Below are positions 43,599-53,114 of a stretch of DNA of 64,000 nt, piece after piece; within the stretch, counting starts at the first letter, position 1, and the number at the start of each line of letters is the position of its first letter. The position numbers were made by a program, and so were the translations under genes. The DNA comes from Planctomycetota bacterium (GTDB taxonomy: Bacteria; Planctomycetota; PLA2). The stretch is taken from contig JAJFFH010000057.1 in NCBI GenBank assembly GCA_021776735.1, positions 55,000-118,999 of the forward strand. Direction: 5' to 3'. The notes under the pieces were generated by a model, which saw only the letters and a program-made list of their open reading frames with translations, did no database searches and was not told the DNA's origin.

Positions 43599-44213
43599 TC
43601 AGGCTCGGGGCGACTCGAACGCTCGGCGGGCTTTCTCTACTGCGGTACGTGCGGCGCAGCCTCGTAGATGGTCGTTGACCAGGCCCATTGCCTGCATGAA
43701 AGCGTAGGCGGTTGTGGGACCGACGAAGCGCCAGCCGCGCTGCTTGAGATCGCGGCTCAGCGCTTTTGATTCTTCGGTCTGGGCGAGTATCTCGCCGGTT
43801 GGTGCGCGGCGCCTTGGTTCGAATTCCCAAAAGTACGCCGCCAGTGAACCGCGTTCTTCGACGAGTTGGCACGCGCGGTGGGCGTTGTTGATGGCTGCCT
43901 CTATCTTGCCGCGATGGCGCACGATGCCGGCGTCGTTCAACAGCCGTTCGACGCTGCGGGCGTTGAAGCGCGCGACCTTCTCAAAGTCGAAGCCTGAAAA
44001 TGCGCGGCGGAAGTTCTCGCGTTTGCGCAAGATCGTCAGCCAGCTCAGTCCGGCCTGAAACCCCTCAAGACAGATTTTCTCGAACAGCCGGAAGTCGTCG
44101 GCCACGGGCCGCCCCCACTCGTCGTCGTGGTAGCGAATATAGTCCTCGTGCGCGCCCGGCCACCAGCAGCGGGCAACCCCGTCGGCTCCTTCGACAACCC
44201 TGGGTTTGCTCAA
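43599..44213 (-). CDS. tag: DNA-3-methyladenine glycosylase I
   Basis: 204 residues. Tag signatures: CWWPGAHEDYIRYHDDEWG near the N-terminus, FEKICLEGFQAGLSWLTILRKRENFR, AFSGFDFEKVA, a helix-hairpin-helix-like NDAGIVRHRGKIEA, and VGPTTAYAFMQAMGLVNDH then LRGC, with the Cys/His set that binds structural zinc in E. coli Tag. It removes 3-methyladenine from DNA. Starts 3 bp after the coiled-coil gene, so is co-transcribed with it. An AlkZ-like glycosylase is 1.5 kb away. Confidence 0.95.
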   Translation of the reverse strand: MSKPRVVEGADGVARCWWPGAHEDYIRYHDDEWGRPVADDFRLFEKICLEGFQAGLSWLTILRKRENFRRAFSGFDFEKVARFNARSVERLLNDAGIVRHRGKIEAAINNAHRACQLVEERGSLAAYFWEFEPRRRAPTGEILAQTEESKALSRDLKQRGWRFVGPTTAYAFMQAMGLVNDHLRGCAARTAVEKARRAFESPRA

Positions 44214-44216
44214 CTC

Positions 44217-45083
44217 TCAGCGCCGCGCCAGATCGCCCGTGTCCAGGTCGTCGGAGCCGGGCTGGTCGTACTTGTCGCGCTTGCCGTTCGGGCCCAGCGA
44301 GACCAGCTCGAACTCGTCTTTCGCCAGCTTCGGGTTTCTTGTGGCGGGCTCCACGCGGATGTTTTGGCCCTTGGTGTTGACCACGACCGCGGTCTTGCCA
44401 GCGCTCAGGTACGCGATCGGATTGCCCCAGGCGTCGAGCAGCTCGACCTTGCCGTCCTTGTCCGTGTCGCCGGTCTTCACGTCGCCGCGCAGTACCTCGG
44501 GCACATGTTTCAGAACCGCTGCCGCCAGGGTCTCGCACGCGCCGTTCGGAGAGTCGTCGACAGCGAGTGGCTGCTTGACGTCGCGTATCACCTGAACCGC
44601 GAGGCGGAGCTGAAACCTGGTCTTGCGGCGCATGGAATAGCGCCGTTGGGCCTCCTCGCCCAGGGTCAGGATCACGCGGGTGCACTCGCTGTGCTCCGCC
44701 GCGGCGATTTTTCGCAACCGCTCGTTGTCGAACCTCGCTTGCCGTAGTGCCCGCTCGATGTTCGCGGCACGAGCCTCGTACATCGCACGGCGATCCTTGG
44801 CCGCGGCCGTCTCGTGGAGCGCCCGCGCCAGCTCGTCCGCCATGGCCCGACGCCGACGATTTGTCGCACTCGCGCGTGCCGCCTTCTGCTGGGCCGCCGC
44901 ATCCCGGATTTGATCTATCTCTTTGCGCAGCGCCTTGCGCTCGGCGTCGAAGCTCGCCCGCGCCTCAGCCAACCGGCCTTTAAGGTCGGCAACCTCGCTC
45001 CTTAGCGCCTCGGTTTCACCCTCCGCGCGAACCGCTGCCGACGAGACAAGAAGACACAGAAACAGGGGGGCGAGTCTCTTCAT
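44217..45083 (-). CDS. Exported coiled-coil protein with GspG-like tail
   Basis: 288 residues from the ATG at 45083 with GAGAGGAG upstream. Signal peptide MKRLAPLFLCLLVSSAAVRA, then a long coiled coil (about 22-125: LRSEVADLKGRLAEARASFD and repeats of Arg/Ala/Glu). The C-terminal part has DTDKDGKVELLDAWGNPIAY, an acidic calcium-type loop followed by the DAWGNPI block of type II secretion major pseudopilins, and ends FELVSLGPNGKRD then DDLDTGD, again GspG-like. It lacks the prepilin cleavage site. Possibly a periplasmic relative of pseudopilins; function unknown. Confidence 0.7.
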   Translation of the reverse strand: MKRLAPLFLCLLVSSAAVRAEGETEALRSEVADLKGRLAEARASFDAERKALRKEIDQIRDAAAQQKAARASATNRRRRAMADELARALHETAAAKDRRAMYEARAANIERALRQARFDNERLRKIAAAEHSECTRVILTLGEEAQRRYSMRRKTRFQLRLAVQVIRDVKQPLAVDDSPNGACETLAAAVLKHVPEVLRGDVKTGDTDKDGKVELLDAWGNPIAYLSAGKTAVVVNTKGQNIRVEPATRNPKLAKDEFELVSLGPNGKRDKYDQPGSDDLDTGDLARR

Positions 45084-45151
45084 GGTTGGGCTCCTCTCAA
45101 GAACACGCAATCGCGGTCGCGCGGCCCTCGCCCCCTATGCCAGGACTCGGC

Positions 45152-45715
45152 TCAGCTGTCGCCGTTGAGCTTCTTGTCTTTCCAGTACTTCGATCCGACG
45201 ATCGCAAACTGGAGGCTGATGCCGCGCTTCTTGAAGCGATAGATGCGAATGTCGCTCGAGAACGAGCCCGCGCCCTCGTTGTCGGTGCCGCCCTTCTTGG
45301 TCTTCGCGCTCGCGTCGGCTTCGGCACCGAAGACCCAGCCTTTATCGACGAACTTGTCGAACGCCTCGGCGGTGCGGAAGACGAAAACCGCGCGGAACTC
45401 GCTGACCTTGAGGCCGAACCCGCCGCCGTACTCGCCCATGCGCATGAACGTCTCGCGCCCGTCCTTACCGACCGCGAGGCCGTATCCGTGGCCTGAACGC
45501 GTGAACAGAAACTGCGTCCCGAGGTTCGAGAACACGGCGTAGCCCGCGCCGTTCTCGACATCGACGCGCGCGTCCGGCTTCTTGCGATAGAGCTCGGCGA
45601 GGGTGTCGTCGCGCATCTTGCGCACGTAGTCGCGCTTTTCATCGAGGGACTTGCCCTTCGGCGTCTGGCAACCGAGAGCGGCAAAAACGAGAAGGAAGGC
45701 CGTGTACCGTTTCAT
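45152..45715 (-). CDS. SYLF/YSC84-domain lipoprotein
   Basis: 187 residues from the ATG at 45715. Lipoprotein signal MKRYTAFLLVFAALGC (lipobox ALGC). The mature part has the SYLF features GAGYAVFSNLGTQFLFT, GHGYGLAVGKDGRETFMRMGE, GGGFGLKVSEFRAVFVF and a C-terminal strand pair. Bacterial YSC84/Ysc84-like lipoproteins bind phospholipid and are usually in the outer membrane. Divergent from the AlkZ-like gene. Confidence 0.82.
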   Translation of the reverse strand: MKRYTAFLLVFAALGCQTPKGKSLDEKRDYVRKMRDDTLAELYRKKPDARVDVENGAGYAVFSNLGTQFLFTRSGHGYGLAVGKDGRETFMRMGEYGGGFGLKVSEFRAVFVFRTAEAFDKFVDKGWVFGAEADASAKTKKGGTDNEGAGSFSSDIRIYRFKKRGISLQFAIVGSKYWKDKKLNGDS

Positions 45716-45776
45716 GAGGCCCGCTATCGTAGCCGGACCGCCTCGGTCCGAATAGCCCCGAATAGTCCGCACCCCC

Positions 45777-46970
45777 ATGCTCCAGATTCCCCGAAATGAG
45801 GCCCGCCGGGTTCTGCTCCACGCCCAGGGCCTGCTCGACGACCCCGCACGCAAGGCGACCCCCGCCGCTGTCCGCAAGCTCATCGAAAAACTGGGCTTCG
45901 TGCAGGTCGACTCGATCAACGTCGTCGCCCGGGCCCAGCACCTGACCCTCCACAGCCGCCTCCACGGCTACCGCGAGAGCCACCTGCGCACGCTCCTCGA
46001 GAAACGCCGCGACCTGTTCGAGCACTGGACGCATGACGCCTCCGCAATCCCGACGGCGTTCTTCGCCGCGTGGCGCGTGCGGTGCGCGCGCATGGCCGAC
46101 CGCCCGTGGCTGCGCAACTGGTGCCGCAAGAAAATGGGACCGCGCCACAGGGCCGTCTTGCGCCGCGTACACGACCGCATCGCCGACGAGGGCCCGCTGC
46201 CGTCGCGCGCCTTCGAGAACCCAAGGGGCAGCAAGCCGAACTCCGGCTGGTGGAACTGGAAACCGGCCAAGGCGGCGCTCGAGTTTCTGTGGATCCGCGG
46301 CGACCTCGTCGTGGCCGCGCGCGACGGATTCCAGAAGGTCTACGACCTGACCGAGCGCGTCTTCCCCGAAGCGTGCGCGCAACCCGCGCCCAGCGAGGAC
46401 GAGTACATCGACTGGATGTGCGACCAGGCCCTGAAACGGATTGGTGTGGGCACCCCGGCGGAAATTGCAGCGTTCTTTGGCTCGATCACCACCCCCGAGG
46501 CCCGCGCCTGGTGTCAGGGACAGCGTACGGACGGCGATGTCTTGGAAGCACGCGTCGGCGACGACGGACGCGCAGCATTCGCGACCAGGGACTGGCACCG
46601 CCGCGCGCGCCGCGCCGAGCAGGCGCTTGAAAACATCGCCGTCCGTCCGCTTACCCGGCTGCTTTCTCCCTTCGACCCCGTGCTGCGCGACCGCAAGCGC
46701 GCGCTGCGCCTGTTTGACTTTCACTACCGCTTCGAGGCGTTCGTCCCCGCACCCAAGCGCCGCTATGGCTACTACGTCCTGCCGATCCTCGCGGACGACC
46801 AGCTGATCGGCCGCTGCGACGCGAAGCTGCACAGAAAGGAGGGTCGCCTCGAAATCCGCGGCCTCTGGTGGGAGAACGGCGTCCGCGCCACGCGAGCGTG
46901 CAAGGAGCAATTCGAGGCCGCGGCATGGCGCTTGGCGGAACTGACGGGCGCGACCGCCCTCGAACTATGA
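45777..46970 (+). CDS. Winged-helix DNA glycosylase of the AlkZ/YcaQ (HTH_42) family
   Basis: 397 residues. Three winged-helix domains and a C-terminal barrel as in HTH_42: ARRVLLHAQGL at the start, the catalytic QVD motif (Gln43, Asp45) in FVQVDSINVVARAQHLTL, WTHDASAIP, DLTERVFP, LSPFDPVLRDRKRALRLFDF and AKLHRKEGRLEI. Family members (AlkZ, AlkX/YcaQ) excise bulky adducts and open interstrand crosslinks; their producers often resist nitrogen mustards or azinomycin. A pair of 12-mers in inverted orientation bracket codons 253-288, which form a Arg/Ala-rich loop not needed for the core motifs. The stop overlaps an ATG in frame with the next giant gene. Confidence 0.88.
   Translation: MLQIPRNEARRVLLHAQGLLDDPARKATPAAVRKLIEKLGFVQVDSINVVARAQHLTLHSRLHGYRESHLRTLLEKRRDLFEHWTHDASAIPTAFFAAWRVRCARMADRPWLRNWCRKKMGPRHRAVLRRVHDRIADEGPLPSRAFENPRGSKPNSGWWNWKPAKAALEFLWIRGDLVVAARDGFQKVYDLTERVFPEACAQPAPSEDEYIDWMCDQALKRIGVGTPAEIAAFFGSITTPEARAWCQGQRTDGDVLEARVGDDGRAAFATRDWHRRARRAEQALENIAVRPLTRLLSPFDPVLRDRKRALRLFDFHYRFEAFVPAPKRRYGYYVLPILADDQLIGRCDAKLHRKEGRLEIRGLWWENGVRATRACKEQFEAAAWRLAELTGATALEL
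46527..46538 (+). repeat. Dispersed 12-mer, exact; left arm of an inverted pair
   Basis: Form CAGCGT + core + GTCTTGG, read as QRTDGDV in the AlkZ-like gene. Confidence 0.85.
46635..46646 (-). repeat. Dispersed 12-mer, exact; right arm of an inverted pair
   Basis: Form GAAAAC + core + CCGC, read as NIAVRP, 96 bases after its partner. Confidence 0.85.
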
Positions 46971-47035
46971 GAGCACCGTTCGCGGCGGGCAGGGGCGCCG
47001 GGGCTGCAGGGCCCGACTTTGACAAACCCGCAGGG

Positions 47036-47047
47036 ACGGACGGCGAT
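47036..47047 (+). repeat. Dispersed 12-mer, exact, upstream of the giant protease gene
   Basis: Sits 15 bp before the chosen GTG start; preceded by CGCAGGG rather than GCNN. Confidence 0.75.
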
Positions 47048-47062
47048 ATACTCGGCTCTCTT

Positions 47063-50000
47063 GTGAGGGTGCTTACGGCGGGTTGCTTGTTGCTGGGCCT
47101 CCTGGCTTCGGTCGGGGCCGAGGAGCCGTCCGTATCCGGGATCGTACGAACGGTGCGGTTTCATCCCGACGGCGAACCCTCCGGGATCGGGTTGCGGATG
47201 CTTTCGCGCAAGGGTGAGCCGGGGTGGAAAGCACTCTCCGGGCTGGTCGTCAGTTTGGCGAAGGAGCATCCCGAAGTTTCGGTGCATGCCGCGCGAGCGC
47301 TCGCCGAGGGTGCCGAACCGGAACGGCTGGCACACGCGGCGCACGCGTACAGCCGATGCAAGGACGACTCTGTGCGGGCGGTTCTGGCTTACGGCCTCGC
47401 GTTTCGGTTTGCGGATCATCGCAAGCTGCTCTTGCGGCACATGCGCCTAAACAAGCCCGGGGCGCGCGCGGTTCTGGTCGTGCTGGCGCCGAAGGTCCTT
47501 TCGGAAAAGGAGCTGCGGCGGTACCTGAAGATTCCCGACCTCGCGCCCGTGGCATACGCCGCGCTGCGCGGGCGCAACTTAAGGGTGCAGCCGAAGGAAC
47601 TGCTTGCGTGGGCGCGCGTGATCTCGCTCGCGTGCCTCCGTCCTGCCGCATGCCGTGGCTGGGCCGACCGCGATCCGACCGACTTCACGATTCTCGAGGC
47701 GATCGCGCTGGTGCTTGCGGAGCCCGGGCCCGGTGACAACAACGAGAGCGTTCGCGATGGTGCGGCATGCCTCCTGATGACGGTGTCCGGCAAGAAGCTG
47801 CCACGCGACCGAGACATCTGGCGCTCGTGGCTCACGGCACGGCGCGACCGGTACAAGAAACCGTCGGCCGGGTCGCCCGGCGAGATCGCCGCCGCCGTCG
47901 TGCGCGGCGCGCGCCTGATCCGCCTCGATCTGATCGACGACGGCCGCTGCCTCTGGTACAGGGACACTGGCGGGCACTACCAGGCCGGTTCGACTGCACT
48001 CGGTGTGCTCGGACTTCTTGCCGCCGGCTATCCGAAGAACCATCCGGCAATCAAGAAAGCGCTGCCGACACTGGTCCTGTTCGGGCCGGGCGGCGCGCCG
48101 GCGCTGCATTCGATGCCGCACCGTGGCCGGGAGACGTACGTCTTGTCGATGCTCGCGATCGCCCTGTGCGAACTCGACGCGAAGCGGTTCCGCGTGCCGC
48201 TCCAGGCACTGCGCAACCGAATCGCCCACGGGATGCAGAAGTCCGGCTCGTGGGGTTACCAATGCCTGACGCCGACCGACACCCACAAGGGCGGCCGGCC
48301 CGACAACTCGTGCGCGCAATACGCGGTGCTGGCGTTGCGGGCGCTCAAGCGCAACGGTTTCAAGGTCGAGGACCGGATCTGGAAGACCGCCGAGGCCCAC
48401 TTTCGCCGCACGGTGTACCGAGACGGCGGCTGGCTCTACCACCGCGGCCACGGCGGAACGCGGCGCAGCATGACAGCAGCGGGCATCAGCAGCCTGGCCA
48501 TCTGCCTGGAAGGGCGCTATGGACGCCACGCGGGGCAGCGCATCGCGGCGGACAAGCATCTGGCGGGCGGACTGCGCTGCCTGGGCACATTTGTGCATCA
48601 ACACGAGTTCCGCACGCTGTCGGCTTACGCCTACTACGGCGTCGAGCGCGCTTGTCTGCTTACCGGAACAACGGCATTCAGGTCGGACAGCAACACCTTG
48701 GATTGGTACGTCGCAGGCGCCAAGGAGCTCCTCCGCACACAAACCGATCGGGGCGGCATGGGCGCCACCGCCGGAAACCTCGGCGCGGCGCTGAACACGG
48801 CGTACTCGATCCTGTTCCTGACCCGCGCGACCCGCACGATCGGGGCGACCAAGAAGGGCCGCACGATCCGCGTCCCGCTCAAGGACAAGCCGTGGCCCAA
48901 GGACACGCCCAGGAAAAAGACCGTCCCAAAGCCACAGCCACCGCGGCTCTGGATCGAGCGCGAGTCCGTTCCGACGCGCAGCGGCGACGCCGTGATTGTC
49001 GGCCGGCTCGACACGTCTGGCGCCACACTCTCGATCGACGGCAAACCGATCACGCCGGATGTCCGCGGCCGCTTTTCTTACGAGCTGACAATCACTCGCG
49101 CCCGCGACATCGCAGTCGTCGCCAAGAGCACGAACGGCCTGGAGACGAAACGCTCGGTCCGGATCGCGTTCGACCGCGACGCGCCGCAGGTGCGCCTGCT
49201 TGGACCGCCCCAACGCCATGTAGGCAAACAAGTCCTGATCTTTCGCGCCACCGAACCGCTCAAGGCCCTGCGCGTCGCCGGCCGCGTCTACCCCGCCGAC
49301 GGGCCTGTTGTGCGCGCCGCGGTCGAAATCAACCCGGGCAGGCGCGCGCTGACGTTCACGGCGACCGACCGCGCAGGCAACGAGGGTCGCGGGCAGGCGG
49401 ACCTCGAGGCGCAGGAGCGCCATCTGGTCCTCGACGGCCAGAGCGCACTCCGCATCGACCTGCATCGCCGTCCGTCGGCTTTTACGCTCGAGTGTTGGGT
49501 GCGCGGCAGCGCACCCAAGCGCGGTGGCTCGCTGATCGCCAACACTGAGGGCTCCGGCTTCGCGCTCGTCTGGGCCTCGCGGCGATTCCCTTTCCCGCAC
49601 GCGCTCGTGCACACCGGCAAGGACTACGCCGCGATCGGCGCGGGTCGCTCGTGGAAGTGGGACAAGTGGACGCACGTCGCGTTTTGCTGGGACGGGGAGC
49701 AGGGTCGTTACTTCGTGAGCGGCAAGCTGCACAGCGTTGGGGAGGCGCGGGGGCCGCGGCGAGTCAGTTCGCGACCGCTCTGGATCGGTGCAGAGCCGAA
49801 CAGGCACGGCCGGCCGAACGACTTTTTTCCCGGCGAGATGGACGAGGTGCGCGTGTCCACTGTCGCGCGCTACGAAAAGGACTTTCGGCCGCAGCGCCAC
49901 TTCATGCGCGACCGCGACACGCTAGTGCTCCTGCATTTCGACCGCGACACGCTGCCGTTCGGTCCCGTGCTCGACGACTCGGGCCACCACCACCACGCGA

Positions 50001-52306
50001 CACCCCATGGCGCGCCGGTGCTTTCGACACCGCAGCCGGACGCCAATCCGCTTGATCACGCGCGCGCCGAGATGCGCGGACTCCTGCCGCCGGCGGTGCC
50101 CGTCGCACTGACCGAGAAACAGCGGACCGCGCAGGACGCACGCGCCCGGACGGACGCGCAACGCCGGCTCGGACTTGTTCCGGTCACGGTCCGCCTCGCG
50201 TCCAAGAACGGCGTCCCGTTCCCCGGCGTCAACGTCCGCGCACACCACCTGAGCCTCGACGTGTCGGCCGGACCGGTCGCGACCGACGCGAACGGCGATG
50301 CCGTCCTGCGACTTCCGCGCGGGTCGTGGCGCGTGGACTTTGCGACGAAGGAACCCGCGGGCGGGAGCGCCGTGTTCGGTCGCGCGACGTTTGCCGTCCG
50401 CGAGCCGGGACGGGAGACCGTGGTGCTGGACAATCGGCGCGACGTCCAGTTCCGGTCGGGCAAGGGAGCGCTGCGGACCGCGCACGGTGTCCGCCTCGCT
50501 TGGCCGGACTTTTCGTTTCACCGGCAGGTCTTTTTGGCGAACGGGCGCCTCGAGATCCTGACCCACGGGGAAGCGCCCATCCTCGTCCAGGCGACGCGGC
50601 GACCGGACGATCAGGGCGGTTACATCCTGCGCCGCATGGCGGGACCGGGGCGCACGGTCATCGACACCGATCCGGACGACAACGCCACGGTCCACACGTT
50701 TCGCGGCCAGGGCGCGCGCACGCTGTACGTCCGCTACACAAGCGCGGACGCGCTGCCGGTCGACCTCGGGTTCACCGTCAAGAAAACCGCCGTCATTCGC
50801 ATTGCGGGCCCGCCCGATGTCGTGCTGCATCTCGAATCGAACACCAACGGCGGGCGCGTGCCGTTTTATCCGCGGCCGTTCCTGATCGACGGCAAGCCGC
50901 GCGAGTTCCTCGGCAAGGCGCAGTTCGCGGTCTCGGTCGGACACCAGCTCAACTTCCGTGGGCAGTACAAGGACCGCATCAACACCGTCTCGTTTCGCGT
51001 CTTCCTGCAAACGCCGAACGGGCTCCTGCTGCCGCCCCCGGCCCCCTATGAACTAAGCTGGGAGCAGCTTCTCGACGGCAAACCTCGTTTCGCAGGAACG
51101 ACCAGTCCTTCCCGCCGCATCATGACGGCGCCGATCAACCCCAAGCTGTTTCCGAAACTGCGCTACCGCGTGCACGTGCGCGGCCCCGGCGTGAACAAGA
51201 AGTTCGAGGTCGAGCCGGTCGGGCCGACCGCGAAGGTGCAGCAGGGCAAGGTGCGAACGTCGTGCTTCCCACCGCTCGTCGGCAACACGCGCCACTGGGC
51301 GGCGTGCGTGAGCCGCGCGATGCAGGCGTACGAGGAGACGTGTCCGCGGTGGCGGACGCATTGCAATATCGATCGGTCGATTCACATGCCGCTGCCGGTC
51401 ATCGGCATGGGCGGCGGCGGTGGCAACGCCGGCTGGATGTGGCTGCCCGAAGGGAGTCTCTACGGCTTTCACGGGACGTGGTACTGGACCGGCCTGCTGT
51501 CGCACGAACTCGGCCACGTGTATGGCTACGGCCATTCGAATCCGGTTCAGACCCGCATCATGAGCCAAGCCGGTCGGCGCGCGGGGCGGCGGCTGCGTTC
51601 GATCCGACCGGGCATGGAGCGCCTCCCCGAGGGTGACCGCTACGGTGCGTTGCTCGAAGCGATCACGCGCGGCGACGTGCACGTCACCGAGGGATTCCAA
51701 GACGACAAGGGCGAACCGTTGAAACTTGCCGGCGACGCGACGAGCGCGGGCGTGCTTGTCCCCAACCTCGAAATCACCGGAGAGGACGCCGTCCTCTCGT
51801 GGTTTTATCGCACACTCGGTCCGAAGGCCGCCGACGCCCGCGCGAAACACGCCGCGGAGTGGTCCTGGCCCCTGACGCTGCGCGGTTTTTCCGACGACGA
51901 AATCCAGATCACGATCCTGTCCAAGTCCGCCGGCGCGAAGCTGGCCTGGCTCGCGCGCATGCGCGGCATCGTCGTGCACGACCACCGCCTCGAAGCGGCC
52001 CTGGCGATCCTCGAGAAGGGACCGCTCGCGAACGCGAAACAGCGCGGCGGCACCCGTCACCACTGGCGCACGAAACCGCTCGGCCAAGACCTCGAAGCCG
52101 AAGAGCGCGCGATGGCCGCCGAGCTGGGCCACCGCTACGACCGCGTGCTCGCGCGCCTGCGCCTGGCACGCGAAGCGTTTCGCCGAAGCCTTCCCGAGCA
52201 GGGTGAAGCGTTCCAGATGCGAGCCCTGACCGAAGCGCGCCAAGGAAGTCCGGCCACCCTGGACCGAGCCCTGATCGACACCGCCCCGATGTGGGCCGCG
52301 CGCTGA
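47063..52306 (+). CDS. Giant secreted multidomain protein with metzincin protease domain
   Basis: About 1747 residues from a GTG at 47063, which starts the signal peptide VRVLTAGCLLLGLLASVGA; an ATG at 46967 overlapping the upstream stop would add a 32-residue leader. Order: HEAT-like helices (about 30-270), an alpha/alpha toroid like prenyltransferase/terpene cyclase repeats (about 300-590: GGHYQAGSTALGVLGLLAAG, GSWGYQCLTP, DGGWLYHRGHGG, DRGGMGATAGNL), Ig-like segments (about 630-780), a LamG domain (about 790-1000: FTLECWVRGSAPK, WTHVAFCWDGEQ, GEMDEVRVSTVARYE), carboxypeptidase-regulatory-like region, and a zinc protease with HELGHVYGYGH (His1481) and a following IMSQAGRR Met-turn candidate. 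Probably surface-exposed. Confidence 0.82.
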   Translation: MRVLTAGCLLLGLLASVGAEEPSVSGIVRTVRFHPDGEPSGIGLRMLSRKGEPGWKALSGLVVSLAKEHPEVSVHAARALAEGAEPERLAHAAHAYSRCKDDSVRAVLAYGLAFRFADHRKLLLRHMRLNKPGARAVLVVLAPKVLSEKELRRYLKIPDLAPVAYAALRGRNLRVQPKELLAWARVISLACLRPAACRGWADRDPTDFTILEAIALVLAEPGPGDNNESVRDGAACLLMTVSGKKLPRDRDIWRSWLTARRDRYKKPSAGSPGEIAAAVVRGARLIRLDLIDDGRCLWYRDTGGHYQAGSTALGVLGLLAAGYPKNHPAIKKALPTLVLFGPGGAPALHSMPHRGRETYVLSMLAIALCELDAKRFRVPLQALRNRIAHGMQKSGSWGYQCLTPTDTHKGGRPDNSCAQYAVLALRALKRNGFKVEDRIWKTAEAHFRRTVYRDGGWLYHRGHGGTRRSMTAAGISSLAICLEGRYGRHAGQRIAADKHLAGGLRCLGTFVHQHEFRTLSAYAYYGVERACLLTGTTAFRSDSNTLDWYVAGAKELLRTQTDRGGMGATAGNLGAALNTAYSILFLTRATRTIGATKKGRTIRVPLKDKPWPKDTPRKKTVPKPQPPRLWIERESVPTRSGDAVIVGRLDTSGATLSIDGKPITPDVRGRFSYELTITRARDIAVVAKSTNGLETKRSVRIAFDRDAPQVRLLGPPQRHVGKQVLIFRATEPLKALRVAGRVYPADGPVVRAAVEINPGRRALTFTATDRAGNEGRGQADLEAQERHLVLDGQSALRIDLHRRPSAFTLECWVRGSAPKRGGSLIANTEGSGFALVWASRRFPFPHALVHTGKDYAAIGAGRSWKWDKWTHVAFCWDGEQGRYFVSGKLHSVGEARGPRRVSSRPLWIGAEPNRHGRPNDFFPGEMDEVRVSTVARYEKDFRPQRHFMRDRDTLVLLHFDRDTLPFGPVLDDSGHHHHATPHGAPVLSTPQPDANPLDHARAEMRGLLPPAVPVALTEKQRTAQDARARTDAQRRLGLVPVTVRLASKNGVPFPGVNVRAHHLSLDVSAGPVATDANGDAVLRLPRGSWRVDFATKEPAGGSAVFGRATFAVREPGRETVVLDNRRDVQFRSGKGALRTAHGVRLAWPDFSFHRQVFLANGRLEILTHGEAPILVQATRRPDDQGGYILRRMAGPGRTVIDTDPDDNATVHTFRGQGARTLYVRYTSADALPVDLGFTVKKTAVIRIAGPPDVVLHLESNTNGGRVPFYPRPFLIDGKPREFLGKAQFAVSVGHQLNFRGQYKDRINTVSFRVFLQTPNGLLLPPPAPYELSWEQLLDGKPRFAGTTSPSRRIMTAPINPKLFPKLRYRVHVRGPGVNKKFEVEPVGPTAKVQQGKVRTSCFPPLVGNTRHWAACVSRAMQAYEETCPRWRTHCNIDRSIHMPLPVIGMGGGGGNAGWMWLPEGSLYGFHGTWYWTGLLSHELGHVYGYGHSNPVQTRIMSQAGRRAGRRLRSIRPGMERLPEGDRYGALLEAITRGDVHVTEGFQDDKGEPLKLAGDATSAGVLVPNLEITGEDAVLSWFYRTLGPKAADARAKHAAEWSWPLTLRGFSDDEIQITILSKSAGAKLAWLARMRGIVVHDHRLEAALAILEKGPLANAKQRGGTRHHWRTKPLGQDLEAEERAMAAELGHRYDRVLARLRLAREAFRRSLPEQGEAFQMRALTEARQGSPATLDRALIDTAPMWAAR
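49464..49475 (-). repeat. Dispersed 12-mer, exact, in LamG region
   Basis: Read LHRRPS at the start of the LamG domain, the only copy in this reading frame phase; could be partly coincidental. Confidence 0.55.
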
Positions 52307-52344
52307 TCGGGCCGGAATGCAGCCGCCTGTCGAACCTTGCGTAC

Positions 52345-53022
52345 TCACGAAACCCATCGCGACTTGACGCCCGTAATCCTCCAGCCGAAGGGACGGAGGA
52401 CAATGCAGCGTTGCCCCCACGCGTGAAGCATGCCGGTGTACGACGACATCTCGACCGTCAGCGAAAACAAGAACCAATTCTCGCGCCGGAGGTTCTTGAC
52501 GCCCAGGATCGTTCCCGGCTCGCCGGTCCTGCGGTCTTCCACGTTGCTGAAACTCAGATCGGCGACAGCCTCAGAGTCGCGAGACCGGAGCCTTGCCCGC
52601 GAACGCGGCAGGAGACGTACACCAAGGTCGTCGAGGCGGCGCAACAGATCGGGGCTCGCATCGTGTCCGTCCACCTCAACGTAGCACGTCCGCTCGCGAT
52701 CCGGATTCGACAACAGCTCTCGCAGCAGAACCTCGGCCAAGTCGTCGGGTATCTCGCCCGGCTCGACCGGTCGCAGCAAGAGCAGCACGACGAGCAACGC
52801 GGCGAGGCCGACGGCGCGCGGCAGAAAAGACGCACGCCTCGACGACAGCGCGAGTCCCCGAACGAACAATCCGACGGCGCCAACAAGCGCCACGACGCCG
52901 GGAACGCCCACAAATTCCAACGCCACAATGGTCGCCAAGGCGATCCCCGGAAACAACAACCCGTAGGTCCAGGTCCCCGTGCGTGCTCCATCTGCAGAAG
53001 AGCCGGTTGACCGCGTGCTCAC
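52345..53022 (-). CDS. Hypothetical membrane protein
   Basis: 225 residues from a GTG at 53022; the open frame extends further upstream but there it is antisense to the amidohydrolase. Two to three hydrophobic helices near the N-terminus (YGLLFPGIALATIVALEFV, VPGVVALVGAVGLFV, AVGLAALLVVLLLLRP) are followed by a soluble domain with RTCYVEVDGHDASPDLLRRL and a C-terminal beta-rich part (NWFLFSLTVEMSSYTGML). No family recognised. It converges on the giant protease gene with 38 bp between. Confidence 0.6.
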   Translation of the reverse strand: MSTRSTGSSADGARTGTWTYGLLFPGIALATIVALEFVGVPGVVALVGAVGLFVRGLALSSRRASFLPRAVGLAALLVVLLLLRPVEPGEIPDDLAEVLLRELLSNPDRERTCYVEVDGHDASPDLLRRLDDLGVRLLPRSRARLRSRDSEAVADLSFSNVEDRRTGEPGTILGVKNLRRENWFLFSLTVEMSSYTGMLHAWGQRCIVLRPFGWRITGVKSRWVS

Positions 53023-53114
53023 GCTTCCAGAATAACGCGCGCAACTCGCCCCCGCGCGGGTACGGGGGGTACGGGGGGGGTACGGGTGCCATCTCCAAAC
53101 GGGTATCTGGCGGG

